This document shows positions 45,211 to 54,187 of a stretch of DNA of 64,000 bases, piece by piece. Origin of the DNA: Phycisphaerae bacterium (GTDB lineage Bacteria > Planctomycetota > Phycisphaerae > Phycisphaerales > UBA1924); the NCBI GenBank assembly GCA_014192545.1, contig BJHL01000001.1, positions 230,380 through 294,379 on the forward strand, in the 5' to 3' direction. The position numbers and the translations under genes were made by a program. The notes below the pieces were generated by a model, which had not been told where the DNA came from, ran no database searches, and saw only the letters and a list, made by a program, of their open reading frames with translations. Every line of letters starts with the position of its first letter. Position 1 is the stretch's first letter.

Positions 45211-46202
45211 TGGCCAACGGTGCGATGTATACCGGGATCAAGGTCTTTGCGGGGCGTGGCAGCACGGACCTGGCGACGCGCGTGTGCCGACAGATGGGCA
45301 TTGAGTTGTGCGCGGCGCGCACGACGGTGTTTCCGGATGGCGAGTTGATTGTGAAGTTGGAAGAAGACGTGCGCGGACGCGACTGTTATGTGGTGCTGAG
45401 CACATGTGAGCCGGTGAATGATAATTTGATGGAGCTGTGCGTCGCGATTGATTGCTTGCGGCGCGCGAGTGCGGGGCGGATTACGGCGGTGATTCCGTAC
45501 TACGGGTATGCGCGGCAGGATCGCAAAGATGAGGGGCGCGTGCCGATTACGGCGAAGCTGGTGGCGAACATGATCGTCGCGGCGGGTGCGCAGCGAGTGA
45601 TGAGCATTGATCTGCATGCGGCGCAGATTCAGGGGTTCTTTGATATTCCGGTGGATCACCTTTCGGCGACGCCCGTGTTTGTGGAATACTTCCGCAAGCT
45701 GAAAAAGAGCGGGGAACTGAGTGATTTGTGTCTGGTGAGTCCGGACGTGGGGAATGTGAAAGTCGCTGAGAGCATGGCGAACTTGCTGGGTGGGGATTTG
45801 GCGATTATCAACAAGCGGCGCCTGAGCGGCAGCAAAGTTGCGACGGGCAACTTGATCGGTAATGTTGAAGGCAAGACGGTGTTGATGTTTGACGACATGA
45901 TTTCGACCGCGGGCACGGTGTGCGAAGCGGCGAAGCTGGTTCGCGAGCGCGGCGCCAAAGACGTGATTGCGGCGGCGACGCATGCGGTGCTGGTGGGGCC
46001 GGCGGTGGAGCGTCTGGCGAGCAGCCCGATCTCGCGGATTGTGGTGACGAACACGATTCCGTCGCCCGCGCGGGCGTTGCCCCTCAAGAGCAAACTGATT
46101 CAACTGGATATTGGGCCGCTTCTTGGAGAAGCGATTTTGAGGATTCACAACAACCAGAGCGTGAGTGCTCTGTTTGAGGATACTGCGGGGGTGAAGAGGT
46201 AA
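45210..46202 (+). CDS. prs: Ribose-phosphate pyrophosphokinase (PRPP synthetase)
   Basis: 330 residues. Makes PRPP from ribose-5-phosphate and ATP for nucleotide, His and Trp synthesis. Landmarks: FPDGELIVKLEEDVRGRDCYVV, RQDRKDEGRVPITAKLVANM (flexible catalytic loop equivalent), SIDLHAAQIQGFFDIPVDHL and the PRPP loop VLMFDDMISTAGT. Start ATG overlaps the upstream stop (TAATG), which suggests coupling of UDP-GlcNAc and PRPP synthesis, an arrangement seen in several Gram-positive bacteria for glmU-prs. It is followed by mirrored repeats rather than a simple terminator. Confidence 0.95.
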   Translation: MANGAMYTGIKVFAGRGSTDLATRVCRQMGIELCAARTTVFPDGELIVKLEEDVRGRDCYVVLSTCEPVNDNLMELCVAIDCLRRASAGRITAVIPYYGYARQDRKDEGRVPITAKLVANMIVAAGAQRVMSIDLHAAQIQGFFDIPVDHLSATPVFVEYFRKLKKSGELSDLCLVSPDVGNVKVAESMANLLGGDLAIINKRRLSGSKVATGNLIGNVEGKTVLMFDDMISTAGTVCEAAKLVRERGAKDVIAAATHAVLVGPAVERLASSPISRIVVTNTIPSPARALPLKSKLIQLDIGPLLGEAILRIHNNQSVSALFEDTAGVKR

Positions 46203-46206
46203 AGAC

Positions 46207-46312
46207 AAGTACCGAGAGACGAAGTACCGGAGTACCGAAGGAAAGGCACTCTGCACACGTCGGCTTGGGCACACTGTCATTTCTTCGGTACTTCGTCTCT
46301 TCGGTACTTCGT
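46207..46312. repeat. Mirrored repeat of GAAGTACCGA-type units between prs and rplY
   Basis: Left side 46207-46244 and right side 46280-46309 are reverse complements of the same tandem motif (AAGTACCGA, AGAGACGAAG), the left having one extra 8-nt unit. The two sides can pair into a stem of about 30 bp. It may end prs transcription or be a decayed mobile hairpin. Confidence 0.8.
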
Positions 46313-46388
46313 TACTAGGTCACTTCGTCACTGTTCATTCACACCGGGCAACACAGATTGGCGCCCACTGTTTCAAGGAGTTTTTATC

Positions 46389-47147
46389 ATGCACGAGAAG
46401 GCACCACTTATCAAGGCTCAGCAACGGGAGAAGTTGGGATCGCGCTACTGCAATCGGTTGCGCAAGAAGGGGCAACTGCCCGCGGTTGTGTACGGTCGCG
46501 GCAAGGAGCCGGTGGCCATTACGCTCGACAACCGCGAAGCGGTGGGTCTGATCAGCAAGGGTGAGAAGGTTTTCCGCCTGGATTTTCCGGGTGTGAAGGC
46601 TGGCGATGAAGGACAGATGGTGCTGCTGCGCGAGCTGCAGTTTGACTATCTGGGCACGAACATTGTGCACGCGGACTTCACACGTGTGTCGCTGACGGAC
46701 CGCGTGAAGACCAAGGTCGCGATTCACTTGATCGGCGAAGCCAAGGGCCTCAAGACCGCCGGCGCGATTCTGATGCACCCGGTGAGCGAAATCGAAGTTG
46801 AATGCCCGGTGCTTGAAATCCCGGACTTCATTGAAGTGCAAGTGGGCGATCTGGATGTGGGTCAAGCCATCCACGCTTCAGACGTCAAGCTGCCTTCAGA
46901 GAACTTCAAGCTGATGACTGATAAGCACGCCAACGTTGCTCAAATCATCATTCAGGTTGAAGAGAAGACCGGCGAAGCGGTTGCTGCTGGTACGGAAGGC
47001 GCGGCGCCTGAAGTGCTCACGGCCAAGAAGCCTGAAGGCGATGCGAAGGCTGCTGGTGCGAAGCCCGCTGCTGGCGCAAAGCCTGCGGCTGGCGGCGCGA
47101 AGGCTCCGGCGGCTGGTGCGGCCAAGCCTGCGGCACCGAAGAAGTAA
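46389..47147 (+). CDS. rplY: 50S ribosomal protein L25/Ctc
   Basis: 252 residues. 5S rRNA-binding protein of the CTC type: N-terminal L25 domain (LGSRYCNRLRKKGQLPAVVYGRGKEPVAITLD), then the C-terminal TL5 domain (RVSLTDRVKTKVAIHLIGEAKGLKTAGAILMHPVSEIEVECP..., DLDVGQAIHASDVKLP). The last 45 residues are an Ala/Pro/Lys/Gly tail with AGAKPA repeats, an unusual low-complexity extension. ATG with AAGGAG at good spacing. Followed by pth, as in many bacteria (rplY-pth). Confidence 0.94.
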   Translation: MHEKAPLIKAQQREKLGSRYCNRLRKKGQLPAVVYGRGKEPVAITLDNREAVGLISKGEKVFRLDFPGVKAGDEGQMVLLRELQFDYLGTNIVHADFTRVSLTDRVKTKVAIHLIGEAKGLKTAGAILMHPVSEIEVECPVLEIPDFIEVQVGDLDVGQAIHASDVKLPSENFKLMTDKHANVAQIIIQVEEKTGEAVAAGTEGAAPEVLTAKKPEGDAKAAGAKPAAGAKPAAGGAKAPAAGAAKPAAPKK

Positions 47148-47150
47148 GCT

Positions 47151-47174
47151 GGTGGCACGGGCTTTTGACTCGTG
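47151..47174 (+). repeat. REP-like hairpin (GGTGG-type), copy 4
   Basis: GGTGG, CACGGGCT, loop TTT, GACTCGTG: an 8-bp stem with one mismatch and G-T pairs, 4 nt after the rplY stop. Divergent copy of the family. Confidence 0.6.
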
Positions 47175-47233
47175 CCGAAAAATCTGATTTTCTCGGCGTT
47201 TCTCTACCTGTTTTTCTCTACCTGTTGATGATG

Positions 47234-47257
47234 CACAGGCTCAAAGCCTGTGTGACC
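47234..47257 (-). repeat. REP-like hairpin, copy 5 (GGTCA foot)
   Basis: Perfect 8-bp stem CACAGGCT / AGCCTGTG with a 3-nt loop, the same arms as copy 6 at 50097. The foot reads GGTCA rather than GGTGG. It lies just before the pth start codon and may mask or replace a ribosome site. Confidence 0.65.
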
Positions 47258-47263
47258 AAAGCC

Positions 47264-47950
47264 ATGAAACTGCTCATCGGACTCGGCAACCCCGGCAGCG
47301 ACTATGCAAGCACGCGTCACAACGCGGGCTTCATGGTCATCGATGCGCTCGCGCGTCGATTTGCTGTGGGCCAGCAAGCTCGGCAGCGGTTTCAATCTAT
47401 CACGATGGAAGCCACTATCGGCGGCGAAAAAACGCTGCTGATGAAGCCAACGACGTTTATGAATCGCAGCGGACAGAGCGTGAGCGAAGCCGTGCGGTTT
47501 TTCAAGGTTGCGTTGGCGGATCTGCTGGTGATTGTGGATGAGTTGTATCTGCCGACGGGCGCGATTCGCGTCAAGCCCAGCGGCGGAGCAGCAGGACACA
47601 ACGGCCTGACGAATATTCAGCAACTGCTGGGCACGGACGCGTATCCGCGTTTGCGTGTGGGCGTGGGGCTGAATCTTGGTGAGGGCAAAGTGGGCAAGCA
47701 TCCGCAGATGGACCAAGCGGACTTTGTGCTCGGGCGATTTGACGAACTTGAGAAGCCATTTCTTGAGGACGCGATTCGCAAGAGTGTGGAAGCGAGCGAA
47801 GTGTTTGTGACCAAGGGGCTCAATTTTGCGATGAATATCGCGAATGCGGGCGAGAAGGAAGAGAAGCAGCCGGAGAAGAAAGCAGAAAAGAAACCAGCAA
47901 TCAACGCAGAGCAGAAGTCAGAAGTATCACCCACACAACCGCAGGCATGA
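47264..47950 (+). CDS. pth: Peptidyl-tRNA hydrolase
   Basis: 228 residues. Frees peptides from peptidyl-tRNA dropped by ribosomes. Motifs: GLGNPGSDYASTRHNAGFM with catalytic His19, KPTTFMNRSGQSV, GGAAGHNGLTNI and RLRVGVG. The C-terminal 35 residues (EKEEKQPEKKAEKKPAINAE...) form a charged extension not found in E. coli Pth. Start at ATG 47264 by family fit; two REP-like hairpins sit directly upstream and no ribosome site is seen. Between rplY and rpsF in one rightward run. Confidence 0.93.
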   Translation: MKLLIGLGNPGSDYASTRHNAGFMVIDALARRFAVGQQARQRFQSITMEATIGGEKTLLMKPTTFMNRSGQSVSEAVRFFKVALADLLVIVDELYLPTGAIRVKPSGGAAGHNGLTNIQQLLGTDAYPRLRVGVGLNLGEGKVGKHPQMDQADFVLGRFDELEKPFLEDAIRKSVEASEVFVTKGLNFAMNIANAGEKEEKQPEKKAEKKPAINAEQKSEVSPTQPQA

Positions 47951-48030
47951 GGCCCGCGTTTCACGATCAGAGGAAGCACACAACTCGCCCGGTTACAAAC
48001 GAGCGAAAGATTTGAGATCAAGGAAAGCAC

Positions 48031-48462
48031 ATGAGCAAGCGCGTTTACAACTATGAAATCATGTTCCTCATCGGCCAGGCCCAATCGGGCGATCTGGCCA
48101 GCGGCATCACCCACATCGAAGAGATCATCAACCGCGCGAGCGGCGAAGTGATTGCGATGAAGAAGTGGGATGAGCGGCGTTTGGCGTACGAAGTCGCCGG
48201 CCAGAAGCGCGGGCTGTACATCTTGGCCTACGTCAAGATGCCCGGCACGAGCCTCGCGAACTTCGAGCGTGACTGCAACCTGTCGGAAAAGATTCTGCGC
48301 ACGATGACGCTGCGCGTGGATCACATGACGGTTGACGAAATGAAGGCGACCGATGATCGCTTGGGCTTGGCGACCGAAGCCAAGCTGCGGGCGGAGAAGA
48401 AAGAACTGCCGCCGATTCCGGAAGCGCCGGTGGCGGAGCCGGTTGAGCAGATGGAAGCGTAA
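48031..48462 (+). CDS. rpsF: 30S ribosomal protein S6
   Basis: 143 residues. Small-subunit protein that binds 16S rRNA with S18. Visible: YNYEIMFLIGQ, the second-strand region, RRLAYEVAGQKRGLYILAYVKMPG and LSEKILRTMTLRVD. The C-terminal 45 residues are a Glu/Pro-rich extension. ATG with AAGGAAAG site. The usual partners rpsR and rplI are not next to it; a strong terminator follows. Confidence 0.94.
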   Translation: MSKRVYNYEIMFLIGQAQSGDLASGITHIEEIINRASGEVIAMKKWDERRLAYEVAGQKRGLYILAYVKMPGTSLANFERDCNLSEKILRTMTLRVDHMTVDEMKATDDRLGLATEAKLRAEKKELPPIPEAPVAEPVEQMEA

Positions 48463-48515
48463 ACAGTCGCGATCATTTGCTTGCAAGCGCACTGCGCTTC
48501 ACACAGTTAAAGAAT

Positions 48516-48554
48516 GCCCCGCTTTCATGACTTGCATGAGCGGGGCGTTTTTTT
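48516..48554 (+). terminator. Intrinsic terminator after rpsF
   Basis: Stem GCCCCGCT / AGCGGGGC with a 15-nt loop and seven T. It ends the rplY-pth-rpsF run. Confidence 0.85.
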
Positions 48555-48598
48555 GTTCTGTTCACGGGTGGCGAATGTCGGCAAGCAAGCACATGCGA

Positions 48599-50059
48599 TT
48601 ATTTGATGTCGCCCGTCTGCTTGTAGCGATCAAGGTACTTCTTTGCCAGTTCGGTTTGCTTGGTGCGCAGGTCGATTTCGCGGCCGTCGATGAAGGCGCG
48701 GTTGATGTCGCTGGTGACTTCGAGGGGGTCGCCTGTGCTGATGAAGAGGGTGGCGGATTTGCCGGCTTCGAGCGAGCCGAGTTGGCGGTCGATGCCGAGG
48801 ATTTGTGCGGGGTGGATGGTGAGGGCTTTGATGGCGATGTCGTGGGGCAAGCCGAAGGCGATGGCTGTGCCCGCGGCGTAGGGCAGGTTGCGTTCGTGGG
48901 CGGTGTCGTCGCCGTGCGTGATGGCGAAGGTGATGCCGGCGTCGTGCAGGCGTTTGGGGAGGGTGTAGGCGTCGTCGTAGGGGCTGTCGTCGCGCTGGGG
49001 CATGTTTTGCACGCCGCGGAGGATGACCGTGGTGCCGGTGCGCTTGAGTAGTTCCGCAGCGCGATCAGCTTCGCGCCCGCCCACGATGACGCAGCGGAGA
49101 TTTCGCTGCTCGCAGAAGGTGAGGGCGCTGGCGATTTGGTCGGCGTCGTTGGCTTCGATGAAGAGCGGCGTGCTGGGCTTGAGCCCGGCTTCGTCGGCGA
49201 TGCCGGATTCTTTGGCGAGAGCGAGCGTGAAAATGGGACGCATGGCTTCCCAGCGCAGATCGGTTGGCACGTCGGGGTTGGCTTGACGCTCGCGGGCGTA
49301 GGCGAGGGCGGTGTCGAAAGTCTTTTCGAGAGCGGCGAGATTTTCGCGGATGCGTTTGAGTTGTTCGTCTTCAGGCGTGTCCATCCACCAGGCGCGAATG
49401 GGGCGCACGCGCGGCCAGTTGACCATGAGGCCCGCCATGGTGTAGTTGCCCACTTTCACTTGCATGTCTTCGACTGTCCAGCCGTCGAGGCGGATGACGC
49501 CGACTTGGCCTGGAATCAGGCCGCCGCTGGGGTGGATGCCGGCGGTCAGGATGCCGTTGCGGCGAGTGACGGGGAGGAGCGTGGAGTCGGGGTTGACGGC
49601 GACGGTCGGCTGAACTTCGGGCGCGACGTTGCCGACTTCGGAGAGGTCGTTGGTGGCGGCGACGGCTTGGATTTCGGTGATGCCGAGTTGGCTGAGGGCG
49701 GTGATGAAGCCGGGGTAGACGTGTTTGCCGGCGGCGTCGATGAAGATGAAGGAGTTTTTGTCGAGGCTGACTTTTTGCGTCCAGTCTTGCCAGGCTTTGG
49801 CGTCGTAGACGCCTGTGATGACGCCATCTCTGAACATGACGGTGCCGTTTTCGATGTCGGGCGCGGTGACGGGGTGGATGGTGGCGCCGGTGATGACGAT
49901 GGTTTTGTCTTGCTTGGGGGCTTTGTGGATGAGGTCTTGGGAAGTTGCGAGGGTGGTGCAGGCGGCGAGCGCGAGCAACGCGAAGGCGGGTCGCGGAGGG
50001 GCGGAGAAGAAGCGGAGATGCGCGGAGGGTGAAGATGTTGGGTTGAGAGAGGTGGGCAT
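48599..50059 (-). CDS. Secreted amidohydrolase-like protein
   Basis: 486 residues. Signal region about 15-40 (PRPAFALLALAACTTLATSQ). The body is an amidohydrolase-superfamily fold of the imidazolonepropionase-like type (TIVITGATIHPV, GVITGVYDA, HVYPGFITALSQLGITE, later FAITHGDD, ALTIHPAQILGIDRQLGSLEAGKSATLFI). The first metal motif HxH, normally just after PGFID, is replaced (GFITAL), so a metal-dependent hydrolase activity is doubtful. The upstream neighbour on the same strand is a larger relative; a REP-like hairpin lies in the 72-nt gap. Start chosen at ATG 50059; ribosome site weak. Confidence 0.78.
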   Translation of the reverse strand: MPTSLNPTSSPSAHLRFFSAPPRPAFALLALAACTTLATSQDLIHKAPKQDKTIVITGATIHPVTAPDIENGTVMFRDGVITGVYDAKAWQDWTQKVSLDKNSFIFIDAAGKHVYPGFITALSQLGITEIQAVAATNDLSEVGNVAPEVQPTVAVNPDSTLLPVTRRNGILTAGIHPSGGLIPGQVGVIRLDGWTVEDMQVKVGNYTMAGLMVNWPRVRPIRAWWMDTPEDEQLKRIRENLAALEKTFDTALAYARERQANPDVPTDLRWEAMRPIFTLALAKESGIADEAGLKPSTPLFIEANDADQIASALTFCEQRNLRCVIVGGREADRAAELLKRTGTTVILRGVQNMPQRDDSPYDDAYTLPKRLHDAGITFAITHGDDTAHERNLPYAAGTAIAFGLPHDIAIKALTIHPAQILGIDRQLGSLEAGKSATLFISTGDPLEVTSDINRAFIDGREIDLRTKQTELAKKYLDRYKQTGDIK

Positions 50060-50096
50060 GGGTGGCTCGTGTGGAGTTGGGGGGAAGAGTTTTTCG

Positions 50097-50120
50097 CACA
50101 GGCTAAAAGCCTGTGCCACC
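50097..50120 (-). repeat. REP-like hairpin (GGTGG-type), copy 6
   Basis: Minus strand: GGTGG, CACAGGCT, loop TTT, AGCCTGTG, a perfect 8-bp stem. It sits between the two amidohydrolase genes; arms match copy 5. Confidence 0.85.
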
Positions 50121-50131
50121 TTTTAAACTGT

Positions 50132-53100
50132 TTAGTGCATCACGCCGCAGCCGCAGACGCCGGGGGCGTAGAAGGGGTCGCGGCCTGAGCGCATGATTTC
50201 GAGTTGGCGGGCGCGGATGGCGGCGAGTTGTTGGTCGGAGAAGTCGGTGGGCTTGGTGGGTTGGTCTTTCTTGTCGGCGTCTTTCTTGTCGCCATCTTTC
50301 TTGTCGTCAGGATTCTTCTTTTTGTAGTCGAGCAGTTTGGCGATGAGGCGTTGGCGTTCGGCGGTGATCGTCGCGCGGTGTTTGGCGTCTTGCTCGAGGC
50401 TGAAGAGTTCGCGGCCATCAACGAAGGTGCGTTCGCAGCGGCTGAATGTGCTCATGGGGTTGCCATTCCACACCGCGATGTCGGCGTCGAGGCCTGGTGC
50501 GATTGCGCCGACGCGATTGTCGATGCGAAGCTGCTTGGCGGGGTTGAGTGTGACGAACTTGAGAGCTTCGGCGGGCTCGATGCCCCCCACTTCGCGGCCG
50601 TATTTGATGGCTTTGCCGGCTTCGACGTTGAGGTGGCGAGCGAGGCTGTTGCTGTCGCTGTTGAAACTCGCGACGGCTCCGACTTTGTGCATGAGGGGGA
50701 AGCCGGCGGGGATGGCGTCTTGCACTTCGACCTTGAAGGCCCACCAGTCGCTGAAGCCGCTGCCGCCGCCGCTGTAGTCGCGGACGAAATCGGCGACTTT
50801 GTAGCCTTCGAGGACGTGCTGGAAGGTGCCGATTTTGAAGTTGAAGTCGCGGGCGACTTGCGTGAGCATGACGATTTCGTCTTGGCGGTAACTGTGGCAG
50901 TGGATGAGGCGCTGGCCGGCGAGGATTTCGGCGAGGGCTTCGAGTTCGAGGTCGCGACGCGGAAGTGGATAAGCCGTCTCGGTGGTCGGCATCGAACCAA
51001 CTTCGCCTGCCGGACTCGTAAACGCCAGATCACTTGTTTCCTGCGCATACTCCTTCGCCGCCGTAAACCGATCCCGAATCAACTTCTCCACGCCCATGCG
51101 GCTGCGTGGATATTGGCCTGTGCCGGCGTCCCAGTTCACGCTGCGGGGGTTTTCGCCTAGGGCGAATTTGATGCCGGGGATGGCACCTTCGAAGTGCATG
51201 TCGTCGGGCAGGGCACAGCCCCAGCGGAGTTTGTTGGTTTGGCTTTGGCCGCCGATAGCGTTGGCACTGCCGTGGAGGCTGAGGACGGTGGTGACGCCGC
51301 CTGCGAGTTGGCGGTACCAGTTGACGTCATCGGGATTGGTGACATCGGCGATGCGGACTTCGCTGGTGACGGCTTGGCCGCCTTCGTTGACGCCTTTGCT
51401 GATGCCAGTGTGGCTGTGGGCATCGATGATGCCGGCGGTGATGTGTTTGCCGGTGCAGTCGATGACGCGCGTGCCTGCGGGCAGGTCGCCACGCGTGAGT
51501 TCGGCGGGTGTGTCATTGAAAACTGATTGAATCTTGCCGGCTTTGAGGAGGATGGTTGCGTTTTGCAAGATGCCTTGGTCGGTGTTGGTCCAGACGGTGG
51601 CGTTGGTCAGGTAGACGGTGTCTTGTAGCGGGGCTGCGTCGAGGGCGTAGGGGCCGAAGGGGAGGCCGAGTTTTTCGGGGATGTCGGTGGGGGCTGCGTC
51701 GTCGTCGTCTTTCTTGTCTTCCTTGAGTTCGCGCTGGGCGGTGTAGGTGTGTGTGGTGCCGTCGCTGAAGGTGCTGGTGCCTTCGATTGTGTCGTCTTTG
51801 GGGGTCTCGCCGAAGCGGATCACGAGTTTGTCGGCACTGCTTCCGTCTTTGCCGAGGAAGTCAAAGCCCAAGTCGTTCAGTGAGTGCGTGAAGGCATATG
51901 TGCCGTCGGCGAATTTCTCGTCCTTGCCTTTGGCTTCCTTCGTGGTGCCATCGTCGAGCGTGCGCGTCACGCGCATATCTTTTTCGGCGATGATGACGCG
52001 GATTTGTTCTTTGCGATCGGCGGGGACATCGGCGTTGTCGGCTTTGCTCACGCGCCAGGTGCCGATGAAGGGATTGGATGCACGGCGGACGCTGGTGAAG
52101 TTGAACTCGCCGGATTTGCTTTTGACGGTGCCTGTGGCGGTATCGGGGTCTTTGGAGAAGTCGGGCGTGAGGGTGATTTGCACTTCGCCGCCGCCTGCTT
52201 GCGGCGGGAGATCGAGGGCGTAGGAGACGACTTTGCCGTCCCACTTGAGGTCTTTGACGGCGACGGGGCTGGGCTTTTCAAAGGGTTCGCGGCCTTCGAG
52301 TTTGTTGTTTTCGTCGAAGACGAGGGCGGCACCTTGGAAGGCTTGTTGGCCGGCTTGCGGCGGGAACCAGGTGGGCCACACGCCGGTGAGTTTGTCGGGC
52401 TGGCGTTCGCCTGTGAAGGTGAATTCGCGGCCATCGGGCAGGACGCCGCGGCCGATGTAGGTTGGGGGCGTTGCGCCGAGGTCGAAGACGAGGAAGGAGC
52501 TGACGATGCCGGGGGCACCGAGGTCGTCGTGATCGAAGACGTAGGTGAGCTGGTTGCCTTCGAGGGCGACTTTGCGGGCTTTGGCTTCGACTTTCTTTTC
52601 TTTGGACTTGGGTTCATCGCCTTCGGCGGGCTTGTCGCCATCGGCGGGCTGGGCGGGCGTGAGTTTGGTGATGAGCACATCGCCGTCGCCTGGCTTGGGT
52701 TTGCTGATGATGATGGTGCGAACCGCGTTGTCGGGGAAGTTGGCGGTGACGGTCCAGGTGCCGGCGATGTCAACGTCGGGCTTGCTGAGTTGGTGGAGTT
52801 GGCCGTCAACGAGCATCATGCGGATTTTGCTCTTCTTGTCGAAGAGGTCGTCGGTCATGACGAGGATGTTGGCGCGTTTGCCGGCGTCGATGGTGCCGAG
52901 TTGGTCAGTGGCGGCGAGTAACTCAGCGGGCGTCGTCGTGAGGCTGGCGAGGGCGACTTGTTTGGGCAAGCCGTAGCGGACGAACTTGCGGATGTTGGGG
53001 AGGAAGTTGGATTTGTCTTTGAGTTTGGCGGTGGTGAAGGCGAAGCGGATGCCGGCGTCGTGCAGGCGGCGCGGATTGGTGGGAGCTTGTTCCCAGGTCA

Positions 53101-54187
53101 TCATGTCGCGCAGCTCGACGCCTTCGGCTTTTTCGATGCTCGAGACATCGGGGGCTTTGGGCAGGCTGACTGGCAGGATGAAGGCGGCCTTGTCGGTGGT
53201 CATGAGTTCGCGGAGCGCGCCCAAGCGGGCGAATTCAGTGCCGCAGCCGAGGAGGGCGTAGGGGCGTTTGAACTCGCGAGCGATTTTGATGGCGCGCAGG
53301 CTTTCGAGTTCGTCGGAGGTGTCGAAGAGAAGTACGGGAGTGCCGGAGTCCCCGAGTGCGGCGGGAGTCGAGGGTGAGTTGGTGGTTTCTTGAGTGATCC
53401 GGGCGAGTGGGGCAAGCGCGTTGACTTCGCCTGCGCTGAGCGCGGCTTTCGCGGCTTGGCCGTTGCTTGCGAGCCATTCGGCATCGCTGAGCGTTTGGCG
53501 AATGAGGGCAATTGCGCCCATTTGGCTGTCGGGGTATTGTCGGCCTGAGATTTCAAACGCGACGCTTTGGTAAAGTTGCTCGGCGTAGACGGGCGGTTTG
53601 GCCATGCTGGCGTCGGGGTCGGCTTGGGCGGTGCTGACTAGTGCGCTGCTGCCGCGGAAGAGACCGCCTTTGGGCGAGATGCAGGCGGCACCGAAACCGA
53701 GTTCGCGGAGTTCCTTGGCGGGGCCGTCGGTGAGGCCTGGGCCGTCGAGGGCGGTGCGCTGGGGGATGACGCCGTCGTTCCAGTGGACGCCTGTGCGTTT
53801 GGGGTCGGGCTTGGGGGCGTCGACTTCGACGTAAGGATCAACGAAAGCGGCGTAGGCGTGGAGGCCTTTGCCATCGAGGACGCGCGGGCCGATTGGCAGG
53901 CGCGTGGCGATGTCGTCGGGCGTGAAGTGCTTGCCGTCGGGGCCTGGGTTGGCTTCGGTCACGCTCTCGATGCGGCCGCTGCGCATGATCACAGTGGCGC
54001 GGTCGAGGGTTTTGTCTGGTGAGACATGGACGGTGGCATCGACGAGGGCGAGCCAGGTGGGGTCGACGCGGCGCGGGCCGTTGGTGGGTGGTAGCAGGGG
54101 CGAGGAGCCGGACTGCTGGCCGGGTGCGGCGGCGGCGAGAGCGGCGAGTGCGACCAGCGTGAGGACGGGGAGGCGAATCTGGGCCAT
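50132..54187 (-). CDS. Large secreted tandem amidohydrolase-fold protein
   Basis: 1351 residues, about three times a usual amidohydrolase. Signal peptide 1-24 (ending APGQQ). N-terminal amidohydrolase-like part (about 45-480; AYAAFVDPYVEVD where the HxH should be, and LGTIDAGKRANILVMT), then repeated beta-rich modules (about 490-850) with Asp/Lys-rich linkers, and a C-terminal amidohydrolase (about 880-1300) with an intact DAHSHTG metal motif, LIHCHSYRQDE, VDADIAVWNGNP-like GLDADIAVWNGNP and a Lys/Asp-rich tail ending in CGCGVMH. So one dead-looking and one apparently active domain sit in one chain. Substrate unknown. Upstream of the single-domain relative. Confidence 0.8.
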   Translation of the reverse strand: MAQIRLPVLTLVALAALAAAAPGQQSGSSPLLPPTNGPRRVDPTWLALVDATVHVSPDKTLDRATVIMRSGRIESVTEANPGPDGKHFTPDDIATRLPIGPRVLDGKGLHAYAAFVDPYVEVDAPKPDPKRTGVHWNDGVIPQRTALDGPGLTDGPAKELRELGFGAACISPKGGLFRGSSALVSTAQADPDASMAKPPVYAEQLYQSVAFEISGRQYPDSQMGAIALIRQTLSDAEWLASNGQAAKAALSAGEVNALAPLARITQETTNSPSTPAALGDSGTPVLLFDTSDELESLRAIKIAREFKRPYALLGCGTEFARLGALRELMTTDKAAFILPVSLPKAPDVSSIEKAEGVELRDMMTWEQAPTNPRRLHDAGIRFAFTTAKLKDKSNFLPNIRKFVRYGLPKQVALASLTTTPAELLAATDQLGTIDAGKRANILVMTDDLFDKKSKIRMMLVDGQLHQLSKPDVDIAGTWTVTANFPDNAVRTIIISKPKPGDGDVLITKLTPAQPADGDKPAEGDEPKSKEKKVEAKARKVALEGNQLTYVFDHDDLGAPGIVSSFLVFDLGATPPTYIGRGVLPDGREFTFTGERQPDKLTGVWPTWFPPQAGQQAFQGAALVFDENNKLEGREPFEKPSPVAVKDLKWDGKVVSYALDLPPQAGGGEVQITLTPDFSKDPDTATGTVKSKSGEFNFTSVRRASNPFIGTWRVSKADNADVPADRKEQIRVIIAEKDMRVTRTLDDGTTKEAKGKDEKFADGTYAFTHSLNDLGFDFLGKDGSSADKLVIRFGETPKDDTIEGTSTFSDGTTHTYTAQRELKEDKKDDDDAAPTDIPEKLGLPFGPYALDAAPLQDTVYLTNATVWTNTDQGILQNATILLKAGKIQSVFNDTPAELTRGDLPAGTRVIDCTGKHITAGIIDAHSHTGISKGVNEGGQAVTSEVRIADVTNPDDVNWYRQLAGGVTTVLSLHGSANAIGGQSQTNKLRWGCALPDDMHFEGAIPGIKFALGENPRSVNWDAGTGQYPRSRMGVEKLIRDRFTAAKEYAQETSDLAFTSPAGEVGSMPTTETAYPLPRRDLELEALAEILAGQRLIHCHSYRQDEIVMLTQVARDFNFKIGTFQHVLEGYKVADFVRDYSGGGSGFSDWWAFKVEVQDAIPAGFPLMHKVGAVASFNSDSNSLARHLNVEAGKAIKYGREVGGIEPAEALKFVTLNPAKQLRIDNRVGAIAPGLDADIAVWNGNPMSTFSRCERTFVDGRELFSLEQDAKHRATITAERQRLIAKLLDYKKKNPDDKKDGDKKDADKKDQPTKPTDFSDQQLAAIRARQLEIMRSGRDPFYAPGVCGCGVMH

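Noticed and set aside
45144..46280. Leftward open frame opposite prs
   Set aside because: Fully covered by the prs gene with all PRPP-synthetase motifs on the plus strand.
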